DNA of 64,000 bases, from positions 248,001 through 312,000 of the forward strand of contig CAWDIV010000016.1 in NCBI GenBank assembly GCA_963802355.1. The letters run 5' to 3'. The DNA is from SG8-41 sp963802355. Its GTDB lineage: Bacteria; Pseudomonadota; Gammaproteobacteria; Burkholderiales; SG8-41. Positions within the stretch are counted from its first letter, which is position 1; each line of letters opens with the position of its first letter. The notes beneath the pieces were generated by a model. It saw only the letters and a program-made list of their open reading frames with translations, did not search any database and was not told the DNA's origin. The position numbers and the translations under genes were made by a program. Below, piece by piece: positions 1-11,281 of the stretch.

Positions 1-575
1 GCGAACGGCCCAGAACAGATCGGCATGCTCGTCCTTGCTCGCCCGCAGCACCGGCCGTCGGCGGTGACGAGCTCGACGGAGCGGAGATTGTCGAGCGCGA
101 GGCCGTACTTGCCCATCAGCCAGCCCAGTCCGCCGCCGAGCGTGAGACCGGCGATGCCGGTGGTGGATACGACGCCGCCCGTGACGGCGAGGCCGTGCAG
201 CTGCGTCTCGCGGTTGAGCTCGGCCCAGGTGACGCCGCCCTGGGCCCGCGCGGTGCGGGACTGCGGATCGACCTGAATGCCTTTCATGAGCGACAGATCG
301 ATCATCAGCCCGCCGTCGATGGTCGCGCGCCCCGCCACGTTGTGACCGCCGCCACGGACCGCGACCTCGAGACCCAGCTTGCGCGCGAGCTTGACGGCAT
401 CGACGACATCGGCCACGCCACGGCAGCGGGCAATCAATGACGGGCGCTTGTTCACCAGACCGTTGTGGACCTTCCTTGCCTCCTCGTAGCTCGCATCGCT
501 GGGCTGAGGAGTTGCCCCGGAAAACGTGCCGGCAAGTTCGGTGACAGCATCAGCAACAGGTGGAACTGACGTCAT
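1..575 (-). CDS. FAD-binding (PCMH/BBE-type) oxidoreductase, N-terminal part, frameshifted
   Basis: The protein begins MTSVPPVADAV at 575 behind a purine-rich stretch and runs off the window. The sequence KRPSLIARCRGVADVVDAV, then VRGGGHNVAG and LTLGGGLGWL, is the classic covalent or non-covalent FAD-binding fold of berberine-bridge/6-hydroxynicotine oxidase-like flavoproteins, in which RGGGHN binds the flavin pyrophosphate. One base appears to be missing near 56: after LVTADG the expected reading VLRASKDEHADLFWAVR lies in the next frame. The substrate cannot be told from this part. The FAD-oxidase family call is secure; the frameshift is most likely a sequence error. Confidence 0.8.
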   Translation of the reverse strand, partial: MTSVPPVADAVTELAGTFSGATPQPSDASYEEARKVHNGLVNKRPSLIARCRGVADVVDAVKLARKLGLEVAVRGGGHNVAGRATIDGGLMIDLSLMKGIQVDPQSRTARAQGGVTWAELNRETQLHGLAVTGGVVSTTGIAGLTLGGGLGWLMGKYGLALDNLRSVELVTADGRCCGRARTSMPICSGPF

Positions 576-718
576 GGCGGGCTCTCTCTTTCGTGTAAGG
601 TTGATGAACTTTACGGTTGAGAAGCCCATATCAAACGACCCAAGCTCAGCGACGGCGGCCAGGAGGCGCGTCGATTGGAACAGCGATGCAATGCCGCCAG
701 GTGGGGTCGAGGCGGCCT

Positions 719-1123
719 CTACCGGGCATCGACAGCCGCACTTCTTCCGGTGCCTTGGTCTGTTCCGATCAGACTGGCCCTAACGTCGTCTTTCGATCCG
801 GGAATGGCGGAAACCTGACAGTAGGCTAATTCAACTCCCTGGAAGGAAGCGATTTCTCCGCAAGTCTGCCCCGGTTTGAGGTTAATAGTTTTGCAACCGC
901 CAGAGATAGGGTTAGTGCTGACTTCTTTGCCTTTGACCCAAACCTTTGCGGAGACCAGTTGCGATGCTGAGCTAACGTTGGCGATGGAGCACACGAAATG
1001 GTTACCCCAGAGTGGTGGGGTGTAGAGAATCGATCCCAATTTAAGCTGGGCCTCGGCTTGGCTTGCCCATATCGTCGTCAAAGAAAATACAAGGATAAGC
1101 GAAAACGTGCGGGCTCTAGTCAT
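719..1123 (-). CDS. Small secreted protein of unknown function
   Basis: A 134-residue protein with a clear Sec signal peptide (MTRARTFSLILVFSLTTIW, cleavage likely after SQAEA). The start at 1123 is fixed by a strong AGGAGG ribosome binding site eight bases upstream. The mature part has four cysteines (around residues 45, 76, 87 and 101) that could form two disulfides. I do not recognise a family. It stands alone, divergent from no obvious partner, with about 550 bases of repeat-rich DNA on its upstream side. Confidence 0.6.
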   Translation of the reverse strand: MTRARTFSLILVFSLTTIWASQAEAQLKLGSILYTPPLWGNHFVCSIANVSSASQLVSAKVWVKGKEVSTNPISGGCKTINLKPGQTCGEIASFQGVELAYCQVSAIPGSKDDVRASLIGTDQGTGRSAAVDAR

Positions 1124-1677
1124 TTTGGTACCTCCTGTTAGCAGCGTGCATTACCGGGTAACGGTACGCGTGGAGACGCTCAACGCATAGTGAACTTCCG
1201 AAATATCGTTTATTAGACACCCGGGCTTACCGCGATGTCACCGTGCTGACCGCCCCGTTCGCAGGAAGCCTTCGACGCGCTCAGGCCGAACGGGTGATAG
1301 TCGAAGCATCAGGAGAGGCTTCGCGGTTAGGCGTTTCCTCGTGCCGGTCACCGGTTGCCGTGGCTAGTCCAGCTTCAGCACGATTCCCCGGGCCTGATTA
1401 TCGTGCTGTTTGACGAAAGCGATGATGGACTCGACCGTTACCTGTATGACAGACACGGCCAAGGCACAGGATAATGGCGGCTGCGGTCCTACTGATCATT
1501 CGCTAAATGGTTGACAAACCATTTCCGACGCTTCGCTCCCCTCTCCGCTCGGGAGAGGGGATTGGGGGTGAGGGAGCAACGCAGGGGCGTTGCTCGGGAG
1601 AGGGGTGGGGGTGAGGGATCGAGCGTGTTAATCATTTTGATAACGCTCGATAATTGCCGGCAAAACAATGACTTGAG
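1124..1677. other. Intergenic stretch with REP-like and hairpin repeats
   Basis: No convincing gene here. It holds a REP-like inverted repeat (CCGTTCG at 1255 pairing with CGAACGG ending at 1293) and the tandem hairpin repeats described separately at 1538-1617. The rest shows no recognisable signal. Confidence 0.5.
1538..1617. repeat. Intergenic hairpin and tandem G-rich repeat
   Basis: CCCCTCTCC (1538-1546) pairs with GGAGAGGGG (1552-1560) around a 5-base loop. The unit GGGAGAGGGG followed by TGGGGGTGAGGG is then repeated with slight changes at 1551-1573 and 1594-1616. This is the kind of dispersed element that recurs between genes in proteobacterial genomes; it may also act as a terminator. 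Confidence 0.6.
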
Positions 1678-2382
1678 ATGATAGCTACGCGTCGCAGGAT
1701 ACTGAAGCTCGTCGGAGGCGCTATCGCGGTTGGGACCGGGTTGCACCGTGCGACGGCCGTTGCGCAGAGCCCCCAGTTTCGCGACGCCGACCGTACCCGG
1801 GACAAGATCGTCGCGGCGGTTCGTGCGTTCGCCCGGGGCGATTCCGGGCCACTGCCGGATATTCAGCAAATCAAACCGATCCCCGAAGTCGAGATCCCGG
1901 GAGTCGCGGTGCAGCCGGAGCATTTGCCGCTCATCGATTATTTCGTCGGCGACCTCCAGTTGCGGTACTCCTTCGACGATCCTAAACGCCTGTCGAGTGT
2001 AAGCGCCAGCGACTTGAAGCGGCTGAAGCTCAAGCGCGAAGAACTGCTGCCGCTATCGATCGCCAACTTCCGCCGTCTTTACCCCAACTTCAAGGTCGAG
2101 CGTTTGCAACCGCATCTTGCCTCGGTCATCGGCGCGGGGGAGCTCGAGCCTTCTCTCATGCTGGAGTCGAGATTCTGGGAGCAGGAGCGGCAGCGCGCAG
2201 GGAGCGAAATCATCGCAGCGGTTCCGGCGCGCGACGCCTTGGTATTCTCGAACCGAGCGGTCACCCGCAACGTCGACGTATTGAAAGGCGTGGCCGCCGA
2301 TGTGTACGAGACCGCAGGAAAGAACGCTCTTTCCAGAAAAGTATTCCTGTGGAACCAGGGACGCTGGGAAGTGTTTGGCTGA
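1678..2382 (+). CDS. Exported DUF1444-like protein
   Basis: A 234-residue protein with an N-terminal twin-arginine-like or Sec leader (TRRRILKLVGGAIAVGTG, then A-rich cleavage region). The body resembles the DUF1444/UPF0354 (YtpQ) family: a segment with FVGDLQLRYSFDD followed by LPLSIANFRRLYP, and a C-terminal AADVYETAGKNALSRKVFLW. Residues 25-50 form a predicted helix. The function of the family is not known. No ribosome binding site stands out. Neighbours are unrelated, so context gives no help. Confidence 0.65.
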   Translation: MIATRRRILKLVGGAIAVGTGLHRATAVAQSPQFRDADRTRDKIVAAVRAFARGDSGPLPDIQQIKPIPEVEIPGVAVQPEHLPLIDYFVGDLQLRYSFDDPKRLSSVSASDLKRLKLKREELLPLSIANFRRLYPNFKVERLQPHLASVIGAGELEPSLMLESRFWEQERQRAGSEIIAAVPARDALVFSNRAVTRNVDVLKGVAADVYETAGKNALSRKVFLWNQGRWEVFG

Positions 2383-2384
2383 CA

Positions 2385-2420
2385 GGGACGAGGGATGAGG
2401 GACTGGCGGGATGAGGGACG
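2385..2420. repeat. GAGGGAT heptamer microsatellite
   Basis: Imperfect copies of GAGGGAT/GAGGGAC lie directly after the stop codon of the DUF1444-like gene. The same heptamer occurs at 8659, 11142 and 20304 in this window, always between genes. Confidence 0.5.
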
Positions 2421-2512
2421 AAAACCTGAAAACACCGTTCGCACCAGTCTCGATTGCATCGTGCGAGTTTCATTCCCGTTATCTCTTGGCGTCCTGGCCG
2501 GCGTGTCATTGC

Positions 2513-4184
<1,672 letters not shown>

Positions 4185-4267
4185 GGCAAACAATGCAACC
4201 GCAGATAGACGCAGATGAACGCGGATAGGATCAAGGTCAAGCGGAGCTGCCATTCCCGGAACGGTTC

Positions 4268-5297
4268 ATGAGCGGGCTTGCGCATCCGCGGTGGGCGGCG
4301 ATTGTCGTGTTCCTTGCGTTTTCGGCAATCGGCGTCGCGTGGCCGCGCGATGGAATCGCGCAGACGGCGTCGCCGATGACTGCGCCGCCAAAATTTCCGC
4401 AGGCTGCACCATACAATGCCCAAAGTTCGCCTGCGTCGGCCCGACAACACGCGGCAATGGTGCGCATTCCCGGCGGCACTTACACCGTTGGCTCGCCGCA
4501 GCGGCATCCGCTCGCGAACCAGGCCGCGATGCCCGAGCATCGAGTAGCCATCCGTCCGTTCCGTCTCGACCGCACCGAAGTGACGAACGCGCAGTTCGCC
4601 GAGTTTCTCATCGCCTTGCCGGTCAAACCGTCCGGTACCGCCCTGGGCGGCAAGGTCGGGGCGGCCAACATAGCTCCCGACGAGCGCCCGCGATCCCTCG
4701 AGTTCAGCAGCAGGCCTTCGCGGTACACCATGATCGATCTCGATGACGAAGATGCGCACATCGGCGTGCGCGACGGGCGCTTCGTTCCCGACCCCGGCCC
4801 AAACTGCAGAACCATCCGGTGACCGAAACACATGGGCCGGCGCGCGGCTCCGCGGTACCGCCGGGTGGCGTGGCGCCCGCCTGCCGACGGAAGTGGAGTG
4901 GGAGGCCGCGGCCCGGGGGACTGGAGGGCCGTCCTTTCCCCTGGGTGAGGCGATGCCCGAGACAGCCGAAGCTCCCCCAGTCCACTCCTCGGCCTCCCGA
5001 GCGGGACCACCGTGCCGGTTGGCAGCCGGCCGCGCGGCGCGACCCCCAAAGGTTTGCTCGATATGGCGGGTAGCCTGCTCGAACGGACGCACAGCACGCT
5101 CGACCGCCCTTATCCGTATCGCGCCGATGACGCGCGCGAGGACTCCGAACGTGCTGGGGGTGAGCGCGTGGTGCGCGGCGGCAACTATATTTCCGACGCC
5201 AGCACCGAGAAAGCCGGTCGCCTGGAACCGGACCGTCTGGTTTCGCAACCCGGCCACGGGCCACCGACAGATCGGGTTTCGCTGCGCCGCGGATTGA
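4268..5297 (+). CDS. SUMF1/formylglycine-generating-enzyme-like secreted protein, frameshifted
   Basis: Starts MSGLAHPRWAA with a hydrophobic signal segment at residues 9-26. The body shows the FGE-sulfatase/SUMF1 fold signature in order: MVRIPGGTYTVGS, PEHRVAIRPFRLDRTEVTNAQF, then, in other frames, WRGARLPTEVEWEAAARG, GLLDMAGSLLE, RVVRGGNYISDAS and the ending IGFRCAAD. Such proteins include genuine formylglycine generators, but secreted members more often bind ligands or modify partners. Frame changes occur near 4800, 4870, 4940, 5150 and 5210. The stop at 5295 lies just before the start of the next gene, so the two are probably co-transcribed. Confidence 0.75.
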
Positions 5298-5310
5298 TCT
5301 TGCCTCCTCC

Positions 5311-6069
5311 ATGAGCGTACCTCTGGCGAATTCTGCCGTGCGGCTGGACCTCGTGCCGACAGCCAAGCTGCGCGCGGGAATCAACTATGGAAACGTGATT
5401 CTCGCGGCAAAGGATCCGGCCAGCGGGGAGCTGCGCGGCGTGCACGTCGATCTCGCGCGCGAGCTGGCCCGGGCCGGCTGGGCGTTCCTGCGGGAACTGG
5501 CCGGCCATGAAGCAGCCGGCGGGATGGTCGAAGGGTTGAAGTCCGGGGTCCTAGACGTCGCGTTCTTGACGGGTTGAGCCGGCGCGCGCAAGCTGATGTC
5601 AACTTTAGCCCTGCCGACCTGAAGATCGAAGCCACCTATCTCGTGCATGCCGGATCACCGTTGCGCACTGCTGGCGACGTGGATCGCCCGGGAGTCCGCA
5701 TCGCCATTGCGGCGAAGAGCGCCTACGAGTTCTACCTGAGCCGGAATCTGAAGCATGCGCGCCTGATGAGCGCATCGAGCACCCATGCGGCGTTCGAGCT
5801 GTTCGTCGCGAGCGAACTGGACGCCCTCGTCGGACTCAGGCCGCGCCTCCGGCGGACGGCAGGAATGCTCCCGGGACTCCCGCGTGCTCGAGGGCTGCGG
5901 CTCGATGGCGACCCGGAAGACGATCGCGAGCCCCAAGAGCCTGGAGGCCGGCGCGAAGCTTTCTGCGCGGGTTCGTCGAGGACGCGAAAAGACTCCGGGC
6001 TCGTTTACCCGGCTCATCGAGACTACGGGCGTTCGCGGGGTCACGTGTCGGCGCCGCGAGCACAGGTGA
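5311..6069 (+). CDS. Periplasmic solute-binding protein, family 3-like, frameshifted
   Basis: The N-terminal part (LRAGINYGNVILAAKDP, then GVHVDLARELARAG, GLKSGVLDVAFLTG) and the middle part after 5574 (ATYLVHAGSPLRTAGDVDRPGVRIAI and KSAYEFYLSRNL) read as one binding protein of the amino-acid/amide type (PF00497-like). Frame changes near 5570 and 5850-5880 split it; the last third reads PKSLEAGAK then RLIETTGVRG. No signal peptide is visible, so either the true start lies further upstream or the export signal has been lost. No permease or ATPase genes are adjacent. Confidence 0.6.
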
Positions 6070-7758
6070 AAGAGGTAGAGCTCAGAGGAGGAGCAGAGGA
6101 CCCGCTATGCGGGATGCGATCCCCGGTGGCGCGCTGCGGCCGACATGATCACGCTATGGTCTCTTGATTACATTGCGAGGCGCGTGTCAAAGATAAATAA
6201 TGACGAGTCCAGGTGTTCGGGCCCAGCAGCGTACGATCGGGCGGAGCGCAGCGATACCCATCGGCGGCTGATCCGATCCAAGCATCGAGCCGGTGACCAA
6301 TGTATCGGCGCAATTCTTTCCGGCGCAAGACCAAATGCATGACTGGAGGACTGTATGACAGCTGTTAAGGCCGTCGAGGCAATTATCCGCCCGCGGGTAG
6401 GCGGCCAGGAGGGCAGGTACGCGCCGACTTGCGGCACGCCGACGGTCGACCAGCATGGGTGGACGAGACGGCAACGGCGCATTTCGCTGACGCGTGCACG
6501 GGCACCGAGAATCAGATACCTCATCAATCCTACGGCGATCCTTACGATCAGGTCAGGTCGAGACTGGTCAAGATCGAGTGGACGGAACGTCCGCGATGGC
6601 ACCCGTACAAAGTGAATCAGGCCGGTCATTGGGGTCGTGCAGAGCGCGACATATGGGCGCTTCACCGGCTGCATCACATCCGGCGCAAACAGGTCGAGCT
6701 TTCCGCCTCATTACGGCGGCGAACCGCCAGCCCGCGATGCTCGCCAACCGGATCGGCCTCACCGGCATCGCCAACCGGACGAGCGTTTGATTACCTCATC
6801 GGCGCGGCCCTTCGGGCAAGCCGTACGCCGTAAACGACCCTGACCGCGGCGACTGGCGAAGCGTTCCATTTCAGGTGTACACGACGTGAGGCCTCGTGCG
6901 GGAGACGAGTGGTGCTTCCGGCAGATCCCAATAGCGTGCCCGCCGCCGCAAGTGGCGAGGACTTCGCCGCTCGTTACCGCGGTGGGCGACTGCTCTCCGC
7001 CGCCGGGCAGCCCGATGGCCGGCGCGCTGAAAGTGATCGAAGCGGCTCGGCACGAGTGGTCACGACTAGCAATTCCCCAGAAGCGTGCCCACTGGGAAAG
7101 ACGATACCGTCGAGCGGCGGAACAGGCGACCTCGATGCTTGCACGGCCGAGACGGTGACCCGCCGGCGACGCCTCGCGGCGCGCCGACAATGCGCGCAAA
7201 TCTATGCGATGAAGATGCTGGGGCCGCGAGCGAGCGGGTCCGGGCGATTTCGAGCCTGGCGGCGCTCGCTGCGATCTATTGTTGCCCGCGCTTTCGCATA
7301 TCTTTATCTTCGATGGCGCTGTGCGGTAAATCGGCTGCGCCCTCCATCACCAATCGAATCTTCAGGCGCCACCCATCAGAAGTTCAGGGGACCGCCTTCG
7401 CCCGATGATCCGGTTTCTTGCGAAGCTCATCGCCTGCTCATCGCGGTATTTGATCGGGGGCGCCATGGAGTGGGGCTGCGTACTTGGCGTGGACATTCAC
7501 TCCCAGCATCAATCGATCGCGGTCAATCGGCGCTGACCTTCATCGTCGGCGGCCAGCAAGCGGGATTCGGCCAAAGTTCCGCTGGACAGGCGACATCCAA
7601 ATCATCCGCCAACCGTCGAGCGACCCCTGACGCTAGAAACCGCTGAGCGCTTCCGGCGCGCGCTGTCCCGCGGACGCTAAGAGGGTCGAACGAGATTCTG
7701 GCGGGATTGGCGGGCGATGTAGATGCAGACGCCTAGTCTAATTAAACACCGTAGCCCG
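6070..7758. other. 1.7 kb without a recognisable gene
   Basis: Several short open frames exist on both strands (the longest about 245 codons at 6909-7646), but none has a family signature, a convincing ribosome binding site or a clear advantage over the opposing frames. A short plausible coding end (PYAVNDPDRGDWRSVPFQVY then stop near 6888) may belong to a decayed gene. Its base pattern looks less biased than that of the flanking genes. Judged as degraded or heavily mis-sequenced DNA. Confidence 0.4.
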
Positions 7759-7819
7759 TCACCCTTTCGCTACCCTTACCCCGCCGCCCGAAAAATCGCG
7801 GTCACCATATTTCCGCCGG

Positions 7820-8613
7820 CTAGAACAGCGAGCGGATGATTCCCCCATCCACCCGCTGTGCCGCGCCATTGATGGCTGACGCACGCTCGGAGCAGAGGAA
7901 CGCGATCTGGGCGGCGATCTCCTGCGGTTCCGCCCAGCGCTGAAGCAGCGAGGACACGCCGGTAGTCTCGAAGTAGGCGGTCCGCATTTCATCCACGGTC
8001 TTGCCGGCGTCCGGGGCGATCTTGCGCAGGAATACCTCGACGCCTTCCGACCAGGTGGGCGCGACTAGCGCGCTGTTGACGGTGACACGAGTGCCCTTCG
8101 TGAGCTCGGCGAGGCTGCGCGCTATCGACACCTGCGCCGCTTTCGACATCGCGTAGTGGGCCATGCCGGGATTGGGCTTGGCGCTCTGGTCGCTCGCGAT
8201 GAACACGATTCGGCCCCAATCCCGGTCCAGCATGCCGGGCAAGAGCACCCGGCCAAACGCACGCCGCTCATCACGTTCAGCTCGAACATGTCTAGCCAGT
8301 CCCGGTCGGAGATTTCGGTAAACTGCTTCACCTCGAATAACCCGACGTTGTTGACGAGGATGTCAACGGCCCCGATCCCGGCCGCTGCGGCCAGGATTTT
8401 TTGGGCGCCCTCTGCTGTCGCGAGGTCCGCTGTAACGCCGTGAGCTTCGCCCCGCCGCGACAATGCTGCCACGGTCTCGTCGAGAGCCGGCTCACGCCTT
8501 CCATTGACGATCACTCGCGCGCCCTCCGCGAGCAGCGCTTCCGCGATGGCGCGCCCGATGCCTTGCGTCGAGCCCGTCACCAGAGCCAGCCTGCCCTTGA
8601 TGCCCAGATCCAT
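7820..8613 (-). CDS. Short-chain dehydrogenase/reductase, one frameshift
   Basis: Starts MDLGIKGRLALVTGSTQGIGRA: the glycine-rich TGSxxGIG loop binds NAD(P). VDILVNNVG gives the NNxG strand. After a one-base frame change near 8235 the sequence resumes with GRIVFIASDQ and YAMSKAA (catalytic YxxxK), ending INGAAQRVDGGIIRSLF, typical of classical SDRs of about 260 residues. Such enzymes oxidise or reduce hydroxyl or keto groups; the substrate is unknown. It is transcribed away from the acyl-CoA ligase gene that starts at 8779. Confidence 0.88.
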
Positions 8614-8658
8614 TCGGTTTCTCCGTTACGATGCGTCGTTCCTTCGGATCATAACCGA

Positions 8659-8682
8659 GGAGGGATGAGGGATGAGGGATGA
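8659..8682. repeat. GAGGGAT tandem heptamer
   Basis: Three near-perfect copies of GAGGGAT between the divergent SDR and acyl-CoA ligase genes. Same unit as at 20304-20337. Confidence 0.6.
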
Positions 8683-8778
8683 AGTGTCTGCGGAAGATCT
8701 CTGCCTCCGTGTGCTTGCGCCGCTTTTTGTTGATTGAATCGGCGGCCATCGGCGGCCATCGGTGGTTAGAATGGGCGT

Positions 8779-10391
8779 ATGCAAGCCACTACGATGCACT
8801 TTCCCCTTACGCTCACGCATATCTTCGAGCGCGCGGGGAAGATTTTCCGGAAACGGAGATAGTCTCGCGGCTGCCGGACAAGCAACTCCACCGCTATCGC
8901 TATGCGGACTTCTACCGGCGAGCGCGGGCGCTGGGAGGTGCTTTGCGACGCATGGGCCTCAGACGCGGCGATCGCGTGGCGACACTCATGTGGAACCACT
9001 ACGCGCACCTCGAAGCGTATTTCGCGATCCCGTGCGCGGGTGGTGTCGTGCACACGCTGAATCTCCGGCTGCATCCCGACGACATCGCCTATATCGCCAA
9101 TCATGCCGGCGACCGCTTCCTGATCGTGGATGACGTGCTGCTGCCGCTTTACGAGAAATTTCGTGACCAGACGAAATTTGAAAAAATCATTGTCGTGCCG
9201 CTGAGCGGCACGGTTATTCCCGCCGGGTACGATGACTACGAGAAACTGATCGAGAAGGGCAGAGCGGTGAAGTGGCCGGTGCTGAGGGAAGAGGCCCCCG
9301 CGGGAATGTGCTACACCTCGGGCACGACGGGGCGGCCCAAGGGTGTCGTGTACAGCCATCGCGCGTTGGTTCTGCACTCGCTCGCGTCCTCGCTACCCGA
9401 TGTGATGAGCTTGAGCAACGCCGACACGGTATGCCCTGTAGTGCCGATGTTCCACGTCAATGCGTGGGGCATCCCGTTCAGCGCCGTGATGACCGGCGCC
9501 AAGCTCGCTTTTCCCGGTCCGCACCTCGACGCGGTGAGCCTTCTGGATCTCTATCAATCCGAGCAGGTGACGCTGTCGGCGGGCGTTCCTACCATCTGGA
9601 TGGGAATACTGCAGGCGTTGGAGCATGAGCCGTCGCGCTGGAGGTTTTCCGCCGGTTTGCGCATGGTAGTAGGCGGCGCCGCGGTGCCCGAGTCGATGAT
9701 CCGCGCCTTCGACCGCTTCGGGTTGACGGTGATGCACGGCTGGGGCATGACGGAAACGGCGCCGATCGGGGCCGTGAACTACCTGAAGCGCGAGCTCGTA
9801 GGCGTGGACGGCGACCAGCGTTACGCGGTGCGGGCGAAGCAGGGCGTTCCGCTGCCGTTTGTGGAAGTGCGCGCCATGACTCCGGAGGGAGAGGCGCCCT
9901 GGAATGGCGAGGCGATGGGCGAGCTGGAAGTGCGGGGCCCCTGGATCGCGGCGGGCTATCACGACCTGCCTGAAGAGACCGACAAGTGGAGCGACGACGG
10001 CTGGTTTCGCACCGGCGACGTCGTTACGCTGGACGCCCACGGCTACGTCAAGATCACCGATCGCATCAAGGACCTCGTGAAGTCGGGCGGCGAGTGGATC
10101 AGCTCGGTCGATCTCGAGAACGCGCTCGTCGGGAATCCCAAGGTCGCGGAAGCGGCGGTGATCGGGGTGCCGGACGAGAAATGGGGCGAGCGGCCGCTGG
10201 CGGTGGTGGTGCTCAAAGCGGGCCAGTCGGCTACCGAAGGCGAGCTGCGCGCCTACCTCGCGCCGAAATTCGCGAAGATCTGGCTTCCCGACGGATTTGT
10301 TTTCGCGCAGGAGATCCCGCGCACCTCGACGGGTAAGATGTTGAAGGCTAAACTGCGGGAGCAGTTCAAGAATTGGAAAAGTGACTCGTGA
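8779..10391 (+). CDS. Fatty-acid/medium-chain acyl-CoA ligase (AMP-forming)
   Basis: About 537 residues of an ANL-superfamily acyl-CoA synthetase: MCYTSGTTGRPKGVVYSHRA is the AMP-binding P-loop, MHGWGMTETAPIG the adenine-binding A5 motif, WFRTGDVVTLD and DRIKDLVKSGGEWIS the A7-A8 hinge, and PRTSTGKMLKAKLRE carries the catalytic Lys. The length and motifs fit the long/medium-chain FadD-like branch that activates fatty or aromatic acids with ATP and CoA. The start at 8779 (MQATTMHFPLTLTHIFERAGK) needs one base added in the T-run near 8845. The upstream frame lacks the family N-terminus, so that indel is probably an error. Confidence 0.88.
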
Positions 10392-10475
10392 CTGGTGACT
10401 CGTGAATTGATTTCCAGATGGCAGGACGCGGACGCAAATGTTCGAGTCACGAGTCAAGAGTTACGAATCACTTCT
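10381..10475. repeat. Direct and inverted GTGACTCG repeats
   Basis: GTGACTCGTGACTGGTGACT begins inside the last codons of the ligase gene and is mirrored 60 bases later by CGAGTCACGAGTCAAGAG. The arms could form an imperfect hairpin separating the ligase gene from the next gene. Confidence 0.5.
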
Positions 10476-10493
10476 TCCAGAATGGAGAGCGGA

Positions 10494-11150
10494 ATGAGCG
10501 AAAAAACACTGCAAATCGATATCGTTTCCGACGTGGTTTGACCCTGGTGCTTCATCGGGAAGCGCAAGCTCGAGCGGGCGCTTGAGCGTTACCGCGAACG
10601 CCATCCCGATGGACCCGAGCCGGCGGTGCGCTGGCTGCCCTTTCAGTTGAACCCCGACCTGCCGGAGAACGGCATACCTCGCGAGGACTACGTCGCGCGC
10701 AAGTTCGGTACGCGCGGCAAGGGCGTCAACACTCGCGTCACCGCCGCCGGCGCTCAGGTTGGCATCCCGTTCGCCTACGAGAAGATGCTGGTCCAGCCCA
10801 ATACGCTCAACTCGCACCGGCTGATGCATTACGCCGAGCGCGGGGGGAAACAAGACGCGCTGGCCGAGGAGTTGTTCCGCGCGCATTTCCTCGAGGGCAC
10901 GAACCTGACCGACAGGGACGCCCTGGCCGACGTGGCGGCGCGTGCCGGACTCGACCGCGGCGAGGTGGCGGCCTATCTGGCGAGCGACGCCGACCGCGAT
11001 TTGGTCGAGCAGGCTGACGCGGAAGCGCGCACCGCCGGCATCGGCGGAGTGCCGTTCTTCATTTTCAACCGCAAAGTAGGGGTATCCGGCGCGCAGGACG
11101 CGGACGTGTTGCTGGATGCGATGGAGCAGGCAGCTAAAGGCGAGGGATGA
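10494..11150 (+). CDS. FrnE/DsbA-family oxidoreductase with in-frame TGA at the active-site Cys
   Basis: About 218 residues of the COG2761 (FrnE, thioredoxin-fold) family: MSEKTLQIDIVSDVV, then TGA at 10539-10541, then PWCFIGKRKLERAL, and a C-terminal GIGGVPFFIFNRKVGVSGAQ. In this family the TGA position is the first Cys of the CPWC redox motif. The rest of the gene is intact in one frame, unlike many neighbours. The TGA could be a TGC/TGT-to-TGA error or mutation, or could encode selenocysteine (a U-P-W-C centre). A 7-bp hairpin follows directly. Family members act as cytoplasmic disulfide oxidoreductases or isomerases. Confidence 0.8.
10547..10565 (+). promoter_or_regulatory. Hairpin just 3' of the in-frame TGA (possible bSECIS-like element)
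   Basis: GTGCTTC pairs with GAAGCGC (seven pairs, one G-U) around the loop ATCGG, starting six bases after the TGA codon. The loop contains a GG, as bacterial SECIS loops do, but the spacing from TGA to loop is at the short end of the usual range. The same bases encode the conserved WCFIGKR, so the pairing may be incidental. Confidence 0.3.
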
Positions 11151-11160
11151 GGAACGGGGG

Positions 11161-11275
11161 AGTGTCGAGGAATGAGTGTCGAGTGAAGAAAGACGAGATA
11201 CCAACGCTCTTCCCCTAGGCACCCGACACTCGACACCCGGCACCCGACCCTCGACCCTCGACCCTCGACACTCGT
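11161..11275. repeat. Clustered GTCGAG/CTCGAC repeats
   Basis: GTGTCGAGGAATGAGTGTCGAG on the left faces CTCGACAC/CTCGACCC copies (five or more) on the right, giving a large imperfect inverted repeat between two convergent genes. It could terminate both. Confidence 0.55.
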
Positions 11276-11281
11276 TTCCCG

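Noticed and set aside
6909..7646. 245-codon gene on the plus strand
   Set aside because: No recognisable domain, low-complexity composition, no ribosome binding site, and opposing frames of similar quality.
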